64,000 nucleotides of DNA from an uncultured Roseburia sp. (GTDB lineage: Bacteria; Bacillota; Clostridia; Lachnospirales; Lachnospiraceae): positions 1 to 64,000 of the forward strand of contig UQAQ01000004.1 of NCBI GenBank assembly GCA_900539115.1, written 5' to 3'. This document shows, one piece after another, positions 1 through 8,121 of this stretch (positions are counted from its first letter, which is position 1; each line of letters opens with the position of its first letter). The notes beneath the pieces were generated by a model, which was not told the DNA's origin, did not search any database, and saw nothing but the letters and a program-made list of their open reading frames with translations. The translations under genes were made by a program, and so were the position numbers.

Positions 1-184
1 ACATGATGCTTTTTTATGTACCGATTCCATCGCGACAGAAAAACTTGTGTCCTCCACGTACAACAATGACTTGTTCCAATTTGCCGCTTCAAACATCCGC
101 AAATTATTAAATCACATTCAGACCGAAGAACAAAACCACGCAGAGATGATTTACAAATATAAAACCGCAAACAACATGGCTTAA
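1..184 (+). CDS. Spore coat protein, CotF-like, C-terminal end (partial)
   Basis: The window opens inside this gene; reading from base 2 gives about 60 residues ending in a TAA at 182-184. The visible tail has the pattern LVSSTYNNDLFQFA, then IRKLLNHIQTEEQNHAE, which resembles the ferritin-like helical Coat F domain of clostridial spore coat proteins (helix with E..H near the end). This is a family resemblance judged by eye; the N-terminal half lies outside the window. A strong terminator follows 18 bases later, so the gene ends its transcription unit. If correct, the organism is from a spore-forming lineage. Confidence 0.6.
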   Translation, partial: HDAFLCTDSIATEKLVSSTYNNDLFQFAASNIRKLLNHIQTEEQNHAEMIYKYKTANNMA

Positions 185-202
185 TTTATCCTATTAAAAG
201 AG

Positions 203-247
203 GCAGCACAGGCGTGATCTCGTCACTTTCCTGTGCTGCTTTTTTTC
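203..247 (+). terminator. Intrinsic terminator of the spore coat gene
   Basis: A perfect 10-bp stem, GCAGCACAGG (203-212) with CCTGTGCTGC (230-239), is followed by a run of seven T on the plus strand. It ends the plus-strand coat gene. The T-run touches the stop codon of the converging minus-strand permease gene; on the minus strand the stem lacks a good U-tract, so it may stop only one direction. Confidence 0.85.
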
Positions 248-2781
248 TATAATACCTCTTCTTTTAATGTTTCTATGATCGAATCATTTCGCAGTTTATA
301 CATGGCATAATACATCGATAATCCCACCAATACAAACACGGCTGCAATGACAATAAGATACGTTTTCCAAGGAATGAAAAACGGAACCGATGCCGCATTG
401 AGATTTACATTCATATTGTAGCATAAAAACAAACTGACAGGGATCGCTGCAATAAGCGCCCGCTCTCCATAAAAGAAACATTCCAGACAGATCATTTTAC
501 GAAATCCTTTCGGCGTAATTCCTACGGATTTCAACATGGCAAATTCCTTTCGCCGCAGTGAAATTCCGGTAGAGATAGTATTGATAATGTTGGCGATCGT
601 GATCAATGTGATCAATACAATAAACCCGTAAATAAATACCTGCATAATAAATATTACGGTATTCATCGTCTGAAATGCCTCTGCATTATCAATGACCATA
701 CCCTCTTTATAACCACCTTCTTCAATGATCTGCTGTATCTCTTCTGTCACTTTCTCATGCCGGCTTGTTACCACTCCGAGTTTCGCATTGTTCTTGTATT
801 TCTTCACATAAGTGCTCTCCGGCATATAGACAGAAACAGCGCCACTGGCATTGAAGCGGCAGGGAAGCAGATCCGAATCATAAGAAATAAAATTTTCTAT
901 TTCTACTCCTTCCTTCCCGTCTTCCGACACAAACTTTTTGTGCAGTATCTGATTGGTAAATACGTTTCCACCATCTTTCGTATGCTGTATATTGTTCATC
1001 AATAAGCCCTTACAAGTATCACCATAAAACGGAGCAGGATCCATATGATTTTTCCGGCACATCTCATCAAAAATCTCGTTATCCAAAAGATTGATGTAAA
1101 CAAAAGCCTGGTCTTTAAAGGCTTTCTGATAACCGGATGTCACTGTATCTTCCGAAAATACACGTTTATCCTCTGCACTCCTGCTCGACATATCATAGAT
1201 ATAACATTTTCCGGAAACGTTGAGCACCTCATCCACATCGTCTAACTGTTCTATTTTTTGTTTCATTTCTTCCTTATCTTTCTGTGAAACAAGTACCACG
1301 ATCTGATGTGGCTGACTGTCCTGCATGCCATTGGATTCTATCAGCAACTGACAGAAATAGTTGATACACAAAAACAAAATAACGGAAAATCCAATCGATC
1401 TTGTGATAATTTTTGATTTCCTGCTGTTTCTCTTTAAACTTTTATGCGCCAGTTCCCCCTCATAACCAAATATTTTACGGATATAAAACGGCGTACGGAT
1501 TTTCTTTTTGCGGATACGTATTTCTCCCGTCTGTCGTATCGCATCCATGGGTGAAATGGCAGAAGCCCGTCTCGCGGGAACAAGAGCGGATATCAACACC
1601 GTGATAAAACTAATGAAAATGATCAGACACACACTCCACCACGGAACAACCGTGCGCATAGAAAATGTGTCCGCTGTAACTCCCTGTACCATTCCGGTCG
1701 AAATGATCTTACCTCCAACCAGATTCAGGGTGATCGATATTCCAATGATTCCAACCACGATACCAAGAATAAGTCCTGCCATCGTCTGCAAAAACACTTC
1801 AAAATACACGGAATTTCGTTTCTGTCGTTTGGTTGCACCTATACTTGCCAACATGCCGAGATAACGTACTCTCTCTGAAAGTGACATGGCAAATGCATTG
1901 TAGATCAATACAATGGACGCAGCCATTACGATTGCCAGTGCAATTCCAATTACCGGAAGCAGATTCTTGAACGTAGAACTATTTTCGTCTACTGCAAATT
2001 TTGTTTCCAGAAAGATAGTCTCATAATCCGTATTATGCAGATCGTATTTTTTTACAATCTTCTTTAATTCTTTGAGTGAACTGTGGTCAATTTTTTTTAA
2101 TGTAATAGAAACATCTGCGTTTTCCTTCTTTTCTGCCTCGCTCATTCCACGAATCATCTTAAAGGAACTTGTCGGCACATTCTGATGCAGAATCGCCGTC
2201 ACTTTTACCGTCCGTTTTTCCCCTTCGGCAAATTTCTCTCCTGCAATGAATCCTCCGCTATAAGGCATCTCCTGTCCTTCGGATTCAATGGTTCGTTTGC
2301 CAAAATTCACCTCTATTATATCTCCCGGTTTTATCTGAAACCGGTTTTGTTTTATCACCTTTTCTTCTAACGCAATCTCATTTTCATTTTGAGGAAGTTC
2401 TCCGTCATATTTGCATGTGATAAGCTGCTTCATTGCCGTCGTATCCGCTGCCATGACATCGCCTCTTCCGGTCCGCCGACTCGCTGCCCCGTCAAGCTGA
2501 AAGGCATTTTCTTCGGGCAATGCCAGACTGGCACCTGCCATGCTCACACGGTCGTCTTTTCTTAATTCATCTAACTGTTTTGGCGAAACATCTCCCGAAA
2601 CCGACTGCCGGTTTCCAGACGAGTACAGGCAGATTTCTCCTGTCATATCCAAAAAGGAAGCAAGGCTTACAAATATTGCCGTGATCAACGCTACCGCAGC
2701 CGCAATTCCCAATGTCGTTACAATCGTCCTTCCACGGTTTGTTTTCATATGGCGGAGAGTTAATTTATTTACTATATTCAT
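247..2781 (-). CDS. ABC transporter permease with two FtsX-type halves
   Basis: An 844-residue membrane protein. A first transmembrane helix near residues 19-42 is followed by a large extracytoplasmic region (about 55-270), three helices (about 275-410), another helix near 460, a second extracytoplasmic region (about 485-710) and three C-terminal helices. This is two FtsX/MacB-type modules in tandem, as in many Firmicute peptide or lipid ABC exporters. An upstream in-frame ATG at 2796 exists, but GGGGGAGA sits correctly before the ATG at 2781, so I use that. The start overlaps the ATPase gene by 17 bases, which implies translational coupling. With the ATPase, sensor kinase and regulator upstream it resembles BceAB/VraFG-type antimicrobial-peptide resistance modules, but the two large outer domains differ from BceB, which has one. 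The substrate is unknown. Confidence 0.88.
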   Translation of the reverse strand: MNIVNKLTLRHMKTNRGRTIVTTLGIAAAVALITAIFVSLASFLDMTGEICLYSSGNRQSVSGDVSPKQLDELRKDDRVSMAGASLALPEENAFQLDGAASRRTGRGDVMAADTTAMKQLITCKYDGELPQNENEIALEEKVIKQNRFQIKPGDIIEVNFGKRTIESEGQEMPYSGGFIAGEKFAEGEKRTVKVTAILHQNVPTSSFKMIRGMSEAEKKENADVSITLKKIDHSSLKELKKIVKKYDLHNTDYETIFLETKFAVDENSSTFKNLLPVIGIALAIVMAASIVLIYNAFAMSLSERVRYLGMLASIGATKRQKRNSVYFEVFLQTMAGLILGIVVGIIGISITLNLVGGKIISTGMVQGVTADTFSMRTVVPWWSVCLIIFISFITVLISALVPARRASAISPMDAIRQTGEIRIRKKKIRTPFYIRKIFGYEGELAHKSLKRNSRKSKIITRSIGFSVILFLCINYFCQLLIESNGMQDSQPHQIVVLVSQKDKEEMKQKIEQLDDVDEVLNVSGKCYIYDMSSRSAEDKRVFSEDTVTSGYQKAFKDQAFVYINLLDNEIFDEMCRKNHMDPAPFYGDTCKGLLMNNIQHTKDGGNVFTNQILHKKFVSEDGKEGVEIENFISYDSDLLPCRFNASGAVSVYMPESTYVKKYKNNAKLGVVTSRHEKVTEEIQQIIEEGGYKEGMVIDNAEAFQTMNTVIFIMQVFIYGFIVLITLITIANIINTISTGISLRRKEFAMLKSVGITPKGFRKMICLECFFYGERALIAAIPVSLFLCYNMNVNLNAASVPFFIPWKTYLIVIAAVFVLVGLSMYYAMYKLRNDSIIETLKEEVL

Positions 2782-3469
2782 CGTTCTCTCCCCCATTTCT
2801 ACAGTCTTTTACCAGTTTTCCATCGCGTATTTCTATGATTCGGTCCGCAGACAAAGCAATCTTTTCATCATGCGTGATCATAATTACCGTTTGATGAAAT
2901 TCTTTGTTAAACAGACGAAGCAGCGAAATGATCTCTACGCTGTTTTTACTATCCAGATTTCCGGTTGGCTCATCGGCCAAAAGCAGTGCCGGATTGTTCA
3001 TCAAAGCGCGTCCGATGGAAACTCTCTGCTGCTGTCCGCCGGATAACTGATTGGGAAGGTGTTTTAAACGTTCTTCCAGCCCAAGTCGCTCTACCAGATC
3101 GGTAAGCAGTCTCGGATCCGGCTTATTTCCATCAAGTAAAAGCGGCAGCGTAAGATTTTCTTCTACTGTCAAAATGGGAATCAAATTATAGAACTGATAG
3201 ATCAGTCCGATCTGACGACGGCGAAAGATCGCCAATGCGGTTTCATCCAATGTAGAAATATCGGTCCGGTCTACGATCACCCGACCGCTTGTCGGTACAT
3301 CCACGCCGCCAAGAATATGCAAAAGAGTGGATTTTCCGGAGCCGGAAGGCCCAATGATTGCGACAAATTCTCCCTGTTCTACTTCAAAAGAGACATCATC
3401 TAGCGCTTTTACCAGTGTGTTTCCTTTTCCATATGTTTTTGTTAAGTTTTTCACTTCCAAAATATTCAT
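2765..3469 (-). CDS. ABC transporter ATP-binding protein (MacB/LolD/BceA type)
   Basis: About 234 residues, the usual length for this subfamily. Visible motifs are Walker A GPSGSGKST, Q-loop, signature LSGGQQQRV and Walker B LLLADEPTGNLD, followed by the H-loop ITHDE. The N-terminus (MNILEVKNLTKTYG) is typical of ATPases that pair with FtsX-like permeases and use ATP for mechanotransmission or export. AAGGAG is 7 bases before the ATG at 3469; the in-frame ATG two codons upstream is too close to the ribosome site. An 80-base gap upstream carries an inverted repeat that may be the binding site of the cognate response regulator. Confidence 0.92.
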   Translation of the reverse strand: MNILEVKNLTKTYGKGNTLVKALDDVSFEVEQGEFVAIIGPSGSGKSTLLHILGGVDVPTSGRVIVDRTDISTLDETALAIFRRRQIGLIYQFYNLIPILTVEENLTLPLLLDGNKPDPRLLTDLVERLGLEERLKHLPNQLSGGQQQRVSIGRALMNNPALLLADEPTGNLDSKNSVEIISLLRLFNKEFHQTVIMITHDEKIALSADRIIEIRDGKLVKDCRNGGENDEYSK

Positions 3470-3538
3470 TGTCATTCTCCTTTTCTTTCTGATAATTTAA
3501 GTGTAACATCGCATCCTTACATCTCCGTGAAAGAAAAA

Positions 3539-3552
3539 TGACAATTTTGTCA
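3539..3552. promoter_or_regulatory. Candidate BceR-like operator before the ABC transporter pair
   Basis: The 14-base sequence TGACAATTTTGTCA is a perfect palindrome. Read as TGACA-N4-TGTCA it fits the pattern I recall for BceR-family regulators (TNACA-N4-TGTAA) with one base changed. It overlaps the stop codon of the sensor kinase and lies about 70 bases before the ATPase start. Downstream on the minus strand a possible -10 (TACACT) has no good -35, as expected for an activated promoter. The assignment is inferred. Confidence 0.5.
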
Positions 3553-4542
3553 CACAATCATTTTATAAAACCGGATTTCAAATTCCGTTCCCTTTCCCAC
3601 TTCGCTTTTTACAAGTATTTTTCCCTCTTCTTTTTCCACAATGGCTTTTGACAATGCCAGCCCGATCCCCACACTGTCTTTTTTTGCCTTTTTCCCATTG
3701 TAAAAACGTTCAAATATGTGTGGTAGTTCGTCTTTTTCGATCCCGCATCCGTCATCTCGCACAATCAATGCTTGATATAGCATATAATCTTTCGTCTCCA
3801 CATAAAGATGTCCGCCATCTTCCATATGCTCCATACAATTTTTTACAATATTACCGACTGCCTCGCACGTCCAGTTAAAATCTCCCCGGATCATTCCTTC
3901 TAATTTTCCTTTTTCCACATGAATATTTCTCAGATCCATCGTCAGTAAATATGGTTCTATACTTGCCTCCAAAACCTCTTCCAATGCGATTTCATCGATA
4001 TGAAATACAACCGTTCCGGCATCCAATTTTGATAATTTCAGTAAATACGTGATCAGCCATTTCATTTTCTCTAACTGCTTGTCAATGGTTTCGACAAACT
4101 GCTTCCGCTTTGCCTCGTCCTGCTCTCTTTCAAGCAGTTCGGTCATTACCATCATAGAAGTAAGCGGCGTTTTTAATTGATGCGAAATATTCGCAAGAGC
4201 ATCTGCAAGATAAACCTTATCTTTCTCCAACATAGCATTCTGCGAACGAAGCAAAACAATTACTTTATATAAATTGTTTTTTAATATGGAGATTTCCCCT
4301 TCCTCGTTGTCTGCGATATCAAGATCGTATTTACCGGCACAGATCAGGGATAAATAGGTGTTAAGCCGTTGCAATTTATCCCGTCGTTTCTTTATTTCCA
4401 AGCTGTAAATAGCAATCAACAGAGCAGTAAATACAAAAAAGAGAACAGCACACCATGGGTGAATCCATGCCATGAGTACGGTTCCCAAAACAGTAATTAC
4501 ACTGCCCAAAAGAATCATATGTTTCAGACTTTTATCTTTCAT
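3550..4542 (-). CDS. Sensor histidine kinase, small intramembrane-sensing type
   Basis: 330 residues. Two hydrophobic helices (about 9-27 and 31-48) are separated by only a few residues, so there is no sensory domain outside the membrane. Then come a short linker, the H-box ISHQLKTPLTSM with phospho-accepting His121, an N-box (NIVKNCMEH) and G-boxes DDGCGIE and GIGLALSK. This is the layout of BceS-like kinases, which sense flux through a partner ABC transporter. The start overlaps the regulator gene by 11 bases, and the transporter pair follows directly. The ligand and transporter dependence are inferred from architecture and context. Confidence 0.9.
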   Translation of the reverse strand: MKDKSLKHMILLGSVITVLGTVLMAWIHPWCAVLFFVFTALLIAIYSLEIKKRRDKLQRLNTYLSLICAGKYDLDIADNEEGEISILKNNLYKVIVLLRSQNAMLEKDKVYLADALANISHQLKTPLTSMMVMTELLEREQDEAKRKQFVETIDKQLEKMKWLITYLLKLSKLDAGTVVFHIDEIALEEVLEASIEPYLLTMDLRNIHVEKGKLEGMIRGDFNWTCEAVGNIVKNCMEHMEDGGHLYVETKDYMLYQALIVRDDGCGIEKDELPHIFERFYNGKKAKKDSVGIGLALSKAIVEKEEGKILVKSEVGKGTEFEIRFYKMIV

Positions 4543-5212
4543 TGTCGATTCGATACCCCCTTCCCCGAACCGTCTGAATGTATTCCGGTTCGGCCGGATC
4601 TGTCTCTATTTTTCCGCGCAGCCTCTTGATATACACGGTCAGCGTATTGTCATTGACAAAATCGCCCTCCACATCCCATATATTTTCAAGTAGTTGATTC
4701 CGGCTCAGGATCATGCCCTTATGATTCATCAAAATCAACAGCAGCCGATACTCCATCGCCGTAAGTTCAATTTCTTTTCCATTTTTTTCCACTCGTCCTT
4801 CATTGGTATAAATGCAAAGCTGTTTGTACCGCAGCACTCCATCTGCTGTTTCTTTCGTATAGCGGCGAAGGACACTTTTCATTCTGGCAAGCAGTTCTCT
4901 CACGCGGAAAGGTTTTGTGATATAATCGTCCGCACCAAGCTCCAATCCCATCACGACATTGACCTCCTCTTCCATCACGGTCAGGATGATCACCGGAAAA
5001 TCGCCCTTTTCTTTGATTTTCCGGCAGACATCGTAACCACTTCCATCGGGCAGAGTAAGATCGAGGATATATAAGGAAAAGGTGCGTTCTGCCATCAAAC
5101 GCATTGCCTCTTTTACCGTAGAAGCCCGCGTCACCTGGTAGCCTTCCGGTTCAAACGAATAGGTCAATCCCATCGCAATCGCATCATCGTCTTCCAATAA
5201 AAAAATGTCCAT
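4532..5212 (-). CDS. OmpR-family response regulator
   Basis: 226 residues with an N-terminal receiver domain (acidic pocket EDDD at 7-10, phospho-acceptor Asp51 in LDLTLPDG, conserved Lys100 in ITKPF) and a C-terminal winged helix (about 130-226) ending in TVRGRGYRI. It is the partner of the kinase encoded just downstream. Its Shine-Dalgarno sequence (TAAGGAG) includes the stop codon of the upstream cellulase gene, only 13 bases away, so the two are probably co-transcribed. Likely target: the palindrome at 3539-3552 in front of the ABC genes. Confidence 0.93.
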   Translation of the reverse strand: MDIFLLEDDDAIAMGLTYSFEPEGYQVTRASTVKEAMRLMAERTFSLYILDLTLPDGSGYDVCRKIKEKGDFPVIILTVMEEEVNVVMGLELGADDYITKPFRVRELLARMKSVLRRYTKETADGVLRYKQLCIYTNEGRVEKNGKEIELTAMEYRLLLILMNHKGMILSRNQLLENIWDVEGDFVNDNTLTVYIKRLRGKIETDPAEPEYIQTVRGRGYRIDNER

Positions 5213-5225
5213 CGCCTGTCACTCC

Positions 5226-7547
5226 TTATTTGATCTTTGCTTTTTTTCCTACCCCTCTGGCACGCAGAATTTTCTTATAAGCTGCCTTTTGCTTCTTGGA
5301 AAATCCACCTTTTGGCAGTGTGATCTTTGCTTTTTTATAAATTCCTGCAAATGCTTTCTTTCCGACACGCTTCATCGTCAATTTTTTCGTCTTTATCACA
5401 ATGGTCTTTAATTTTTTACAATTATAAAATGCCTTTGGTTTGATTCTACGGACATTTTTTCCGATTACCACTTTGGTAAGTTTTTTACATTTTGTAAAGG
5501 CATTGCTTTGTATCGAAATAACCGGATATTTCTTACCCTTTATCGTAATATAATCCGGAATGGTAATTGTCGTTTTCCGGGAATCAAAATTTGACATTTC
5601 GACCCCCTGCACTCCGTCGACTACAGTTGTCGTATAGAAGCTGGCACTTACCGCAACCTCTAACTCTTCGTCCTCTTCCGAAGCTGTATTTTCACCGCGT
5701 TCACTCGGAGAAGCACTCATACTAGGAGTGGTACCTTTTCCCGGCGTGGTACTTATCGTTGGTTTTGGTGCTTCACTTGTTCCCGGCGTGGCACTCGCGC
5801 TTGGAGATGGTACGGCACCGGTCCCTGGCGTAGCACTGACCCCCGGTGCTGCACTGACGCTTGGCGTGGCACTCGCGCTTGGCGTTACACTCGCACTTGA
5901 CGTTGGTACTACGCTTGGCGCTGCACTCGCACTTGGCGTTGGCACGGCGCTTGCTCCCGGCGTTACTCCCGGTGTCTGTCCCGGCTGACTGCTTGAAGCC
6001 GGCAGATTACTTGCTCCCGGCGCAACACTTGGCGTTGGCACGGCACTCACTCCCGGTGCTGCACTGACACTTGGTGCTGGCGTTTCGCCGCCCCGGCTTC
6101 GATATGTATTGATAAGCCATGCTCCGGTTGCGCCAAGATCTGCATTTGTAAAACCATTTACTTTATTGCATTCCGGCGAAAGCATCGAAGCACTTTCATT
6201 TTTCTTGCTGAGACTCCAGCAGCAGTAACTGATTCCATTTTCCTCAAAGAAATCGATCCAGCGGTCTGCTTCCTCGAGATCAAAACCGCCGTTTCCTGAG
6301 GCATCGCAGACACCAAATTCCGTACAAAATACCGGCGTTCCTGCTTTCAGTGCGGTACGTACTTTTTCGCGAAGACTTTCCCCATGGCTGCCCGAATAAA
6401 AATGAATCGTATACATCACGTTCGGATCATCGATTTTTCCGCCATTTGTCGCCACTTCATCGACATCCTGTGACCAGGTATTGGTTCCCACTACAATGAT
6501 CGCATCCGGGTCATTGGCACGTATCGTATTTACCACATCTACCGCATACGGACGAATCTGGTTCCACGGTGTTCCCGTAGGTTCATTGCAGATTTCGTAG
6601 ATGATATTGCTCTGGTCTTTGTACATTTTCGAATAAGTATCAAAAAATTCGATTGCCTGGCTTTTGGTATCATTCGGATTTTCCGCATGAACATGCCAGT
6701 CAATGATGGCATACATTCCAAGATCTGTCAGATTCGAAACGCCTTCCTGAATGTGCTTGTCCAGTTTGTCCTTGGATCCCTGGGTGTAACCGCCCTGCGT
6801 CACATAGCTGACAAGGCGCACCATATTAACGCCCCATTCATCGCGCAGATTCTGAAATGCGGTCTTATTTAAAAAGGTTTCACCATCGCCCCAATGCATT
6901 CCGTGGGTACTTGCCCCACGAAGCGTAAATGGCTGATTGTTCTTATCCTTAACCTGCAGTCCATCGACATGTAACGCCCCGTGTTTCCCATATGGTGTAT
7001 CTTCATATTGTAAATCTTTCGTTTGTCCGGTCAATGTATAATTGCATTGATAGCCTTCCAGATAGGTTGCCCCGGAACCGACACTTCCTTCATTGCCTCC
7101 GGTGCTCTGGCTGCCGTACTCATAAGTAATTTCCGCTCCGGTAAAAGAAACCTCTCCTCCAAAACAGACTTTAAAATTGTCGTCCACTTTATATGTACTT
7201 CCTGCGGCAACTACTTTTCCGTTTCCCTGACCTTTTACTACAAGTTTATCATTTTTTACTGTCGCCAGACATCCAAAACTTTTACTGTATTTGGAAATAT
7301 CATTGACAGAAAGTGTCAGCTGCCAGTCACGGATCGATTGGTTCGAATGGTTCGTCACGGCAAGATAATACTCACACCAATACTCATTTACCTTACTCTC
7401 GGTAAGCGTGATCTCCACTTCTCCGTTATCCGAGGAAAAACTTTTACTGCTTTCTGCTTTTACTTCTGCCAGCGGCCATGGACCGAGTCCTGCCATCAAA
7501 GCAAACACCAAAATACACGCCCATACTTTTCTTACCTTCTGTTTCAT
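5226..7547 (-). CDS. Secreted GH5 endoglucanase with carbohydrate-binding domain, Pro/Ser/Ala linker and LRR-like C-terminus
   Basis: 773 residues. A signal peptide (about 1-31) is followed by a CBM2-like beta domain (about 36-146), a GH5 catalytic domain (about 165-485), a low-complexity linker (about 488-631) and a C-terminal BspA-like leucine-rich (LRR_5) segment (about 640-750) ending in a very basic tail. Catalytic residues are Glu322 in ICNEP (acid/base) and Glu410 in CTEFG (nucleophile); DWHVH and IHFYSG fit GH5 subfamily 2. It should cut beta-1,4-glucan outside the cell. The LRR and Lys-rich tail probably hold it at the surface. The gene lies 17 bases after an unknown gene and 13 bases before the response regulator gene, so it seems to sit in one transcription unit with a regulatory system. 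Confidence 0.92.
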   Translation of the reverse strand: MKQKVRKVWACILVFALMAGLGPWPLAEVKAESSKSFSSDNGEVEITLTESKVNEYWCEYYLAVTNHSNQSIRDWQLTLSVNDISKYSKSFGCLATVKNDKLVVKGQGNGKVVAAGSTYKVDDNFKVCFGGEVSFTGAEITYEYGSQSTGGNEGSVGSGATYLEGYQCNYTLTGQTKDLQYEDTPYGKHGALHVDGLQVKDKNNQPFTLRGASTHGMHWGDGETFLNKTAFQNLRDEWGVNMVRLVSYVTQGGYTQGSKDKLDKHIQEGVSNLTDLGMYAIIDWHVHAENPNDTKSQAIEFFDTYSKMYKDQSNIIYEICNEPTGTPWNQIRPYAVDVVNTIRANDPDAIIVVGTNTWSQDVDEVATNGGKIDDPNVMYTIHFYSGSHGESLREKVRTALKAGTPVFCTEFGVCDASGNGGFDLEEADRWIDFFEENGISYCCWSLSKKNESASMLSPECNKVNGFTNADLGATGAWLINTYRSRGGETPAPSVSAAPGVSAVPTPSVAPGASNLPASSSQPGQTPGVTPGASAVPTPSASAAPSVVPTSSASVTPSASATPSVSAAPGVSATPGTGAVPSPSASATPGTSEAPKPTISTTPGKGTTPSMSASPSERGENTASEEDEELEVAVSASFYTTTVVDGVQGVEMSNFDSRKTTITIPDYITIKGKKYPVISIQSNAFTKCKKLTKVVIGKNVRRIKPKAFYNCKKLKTIVIKTKKLTMKRVGKKAFAGIYKKAKITLPKGGFSKKQKAAYKKILRARGVGKKAKIK
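5655..6086. repeat. Low-complexity repeat coding for the cellulase linker
   Basis: Imperfect short repeats built on units such as GCACTCGCACTTGGCGTT encode Pro-Ser/Thr-Ala-Ser steps (for example SASATPS, SAAPGVSA). The stretch is a flexible, probably glycosylated inter-domain linker. Units vary in length and are in frame, so this is a coding repeat and not a spacer array. It is a site where copy number could vary between strains. Confidence 0.85.
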
Positions 7548-7564
7548 TTTTCTTCTCCTTTTCC

Positions 7565-8107
7565 TTATTTAAGATCTTCGTACTCTTTTCTCGTAAAACG
7601 ATGATAGGTCAGTCCAAAATCATCGTCTTCGACACAATACACATACCGTTCTGTCGAATCCTTTTCAAAGTAAAATACGGAACCGAGTCCGTCATGCACC
7701 ATATTTTCCTGATGTAACACATCCTCTTTTTCTTTGGCAAACTGCCGAAAACAATTACAAACATCATCCATATTGCTTGCAGGATTTTGAATCACTTTCA
7801 AAAAACGCTCCAAAAACTCAGGATCCGGTATCGTTTCTGCGATATGAATCACACCATCTTCCGGGATTTCGATACCATATCGTTCTTTCTCTTTCCAAAA
7901 ATAGAGTTTTCCAAATAAACTCTCATTTTCCTTTTGAAATTCTGTCAATGTCTTCTCCAACTCTTCCGTCGAAGCCGCCGGATCCAATTGCAGCAATTCT
8001 TTCAATGATTCCAATGGATAAAATAGATCCATTTTCTCCTTCCGCACACCAATTTTACACTGCCATTCCTTTACGGTGTCTACCATATGCTGTGCTAACT
8101 CGTTCAT
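7565..8107 (-). CDS. Uncharacterised soluble protein, about 180 residues
   Basis: 180 residues with no signal peptide and no membrane helix; Asp/Glu-rich and probably alpha/beta. Recognisable stretches are SLKELLQLDP near residue 33 and VYCVEDDDFGLTYHRFTRKEY near the C-terminus. It resembles small uncharacterised Lachnospiraceae proteins (possibly DUF3877, which I cannot confirm). A good ribosome site (GGGAGGAAGAGAAA) precedes the ATG. It sits 14 bases after the S41 protease gene and 17 bases before the cellulase gene, so it is part of the same tight run. No function is proposed. Confidence 0.8.
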   Translation of the reverse strand: MNELAQHMVDTVKEWQCKIGVRKEKMDLFYPLESLKELLQLDPAASTEELEKTLTEFQKENESLFGKLYFWKEKERYGIEIPEDGVIHIAETIPDPEFLERFLKVIQNPASNMDDVCNCFRQFAKEKEDVLHQENMVHDGLGSVFYFEKDSTERYVYCVEDDDFGLTYHRFTRKEYEDLK

Positions 8108-8121
8108 TTTCTCTTCCTCCC

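Noticed and set aside
5655..6086. Repeat array that could be taken for CRISPR or a minisatellite locus
   Set aside because: Units are short, in frame and encode the Pro/Ser/Ala linker of the cellulase; there are no equal-length spacers and no cas genes.
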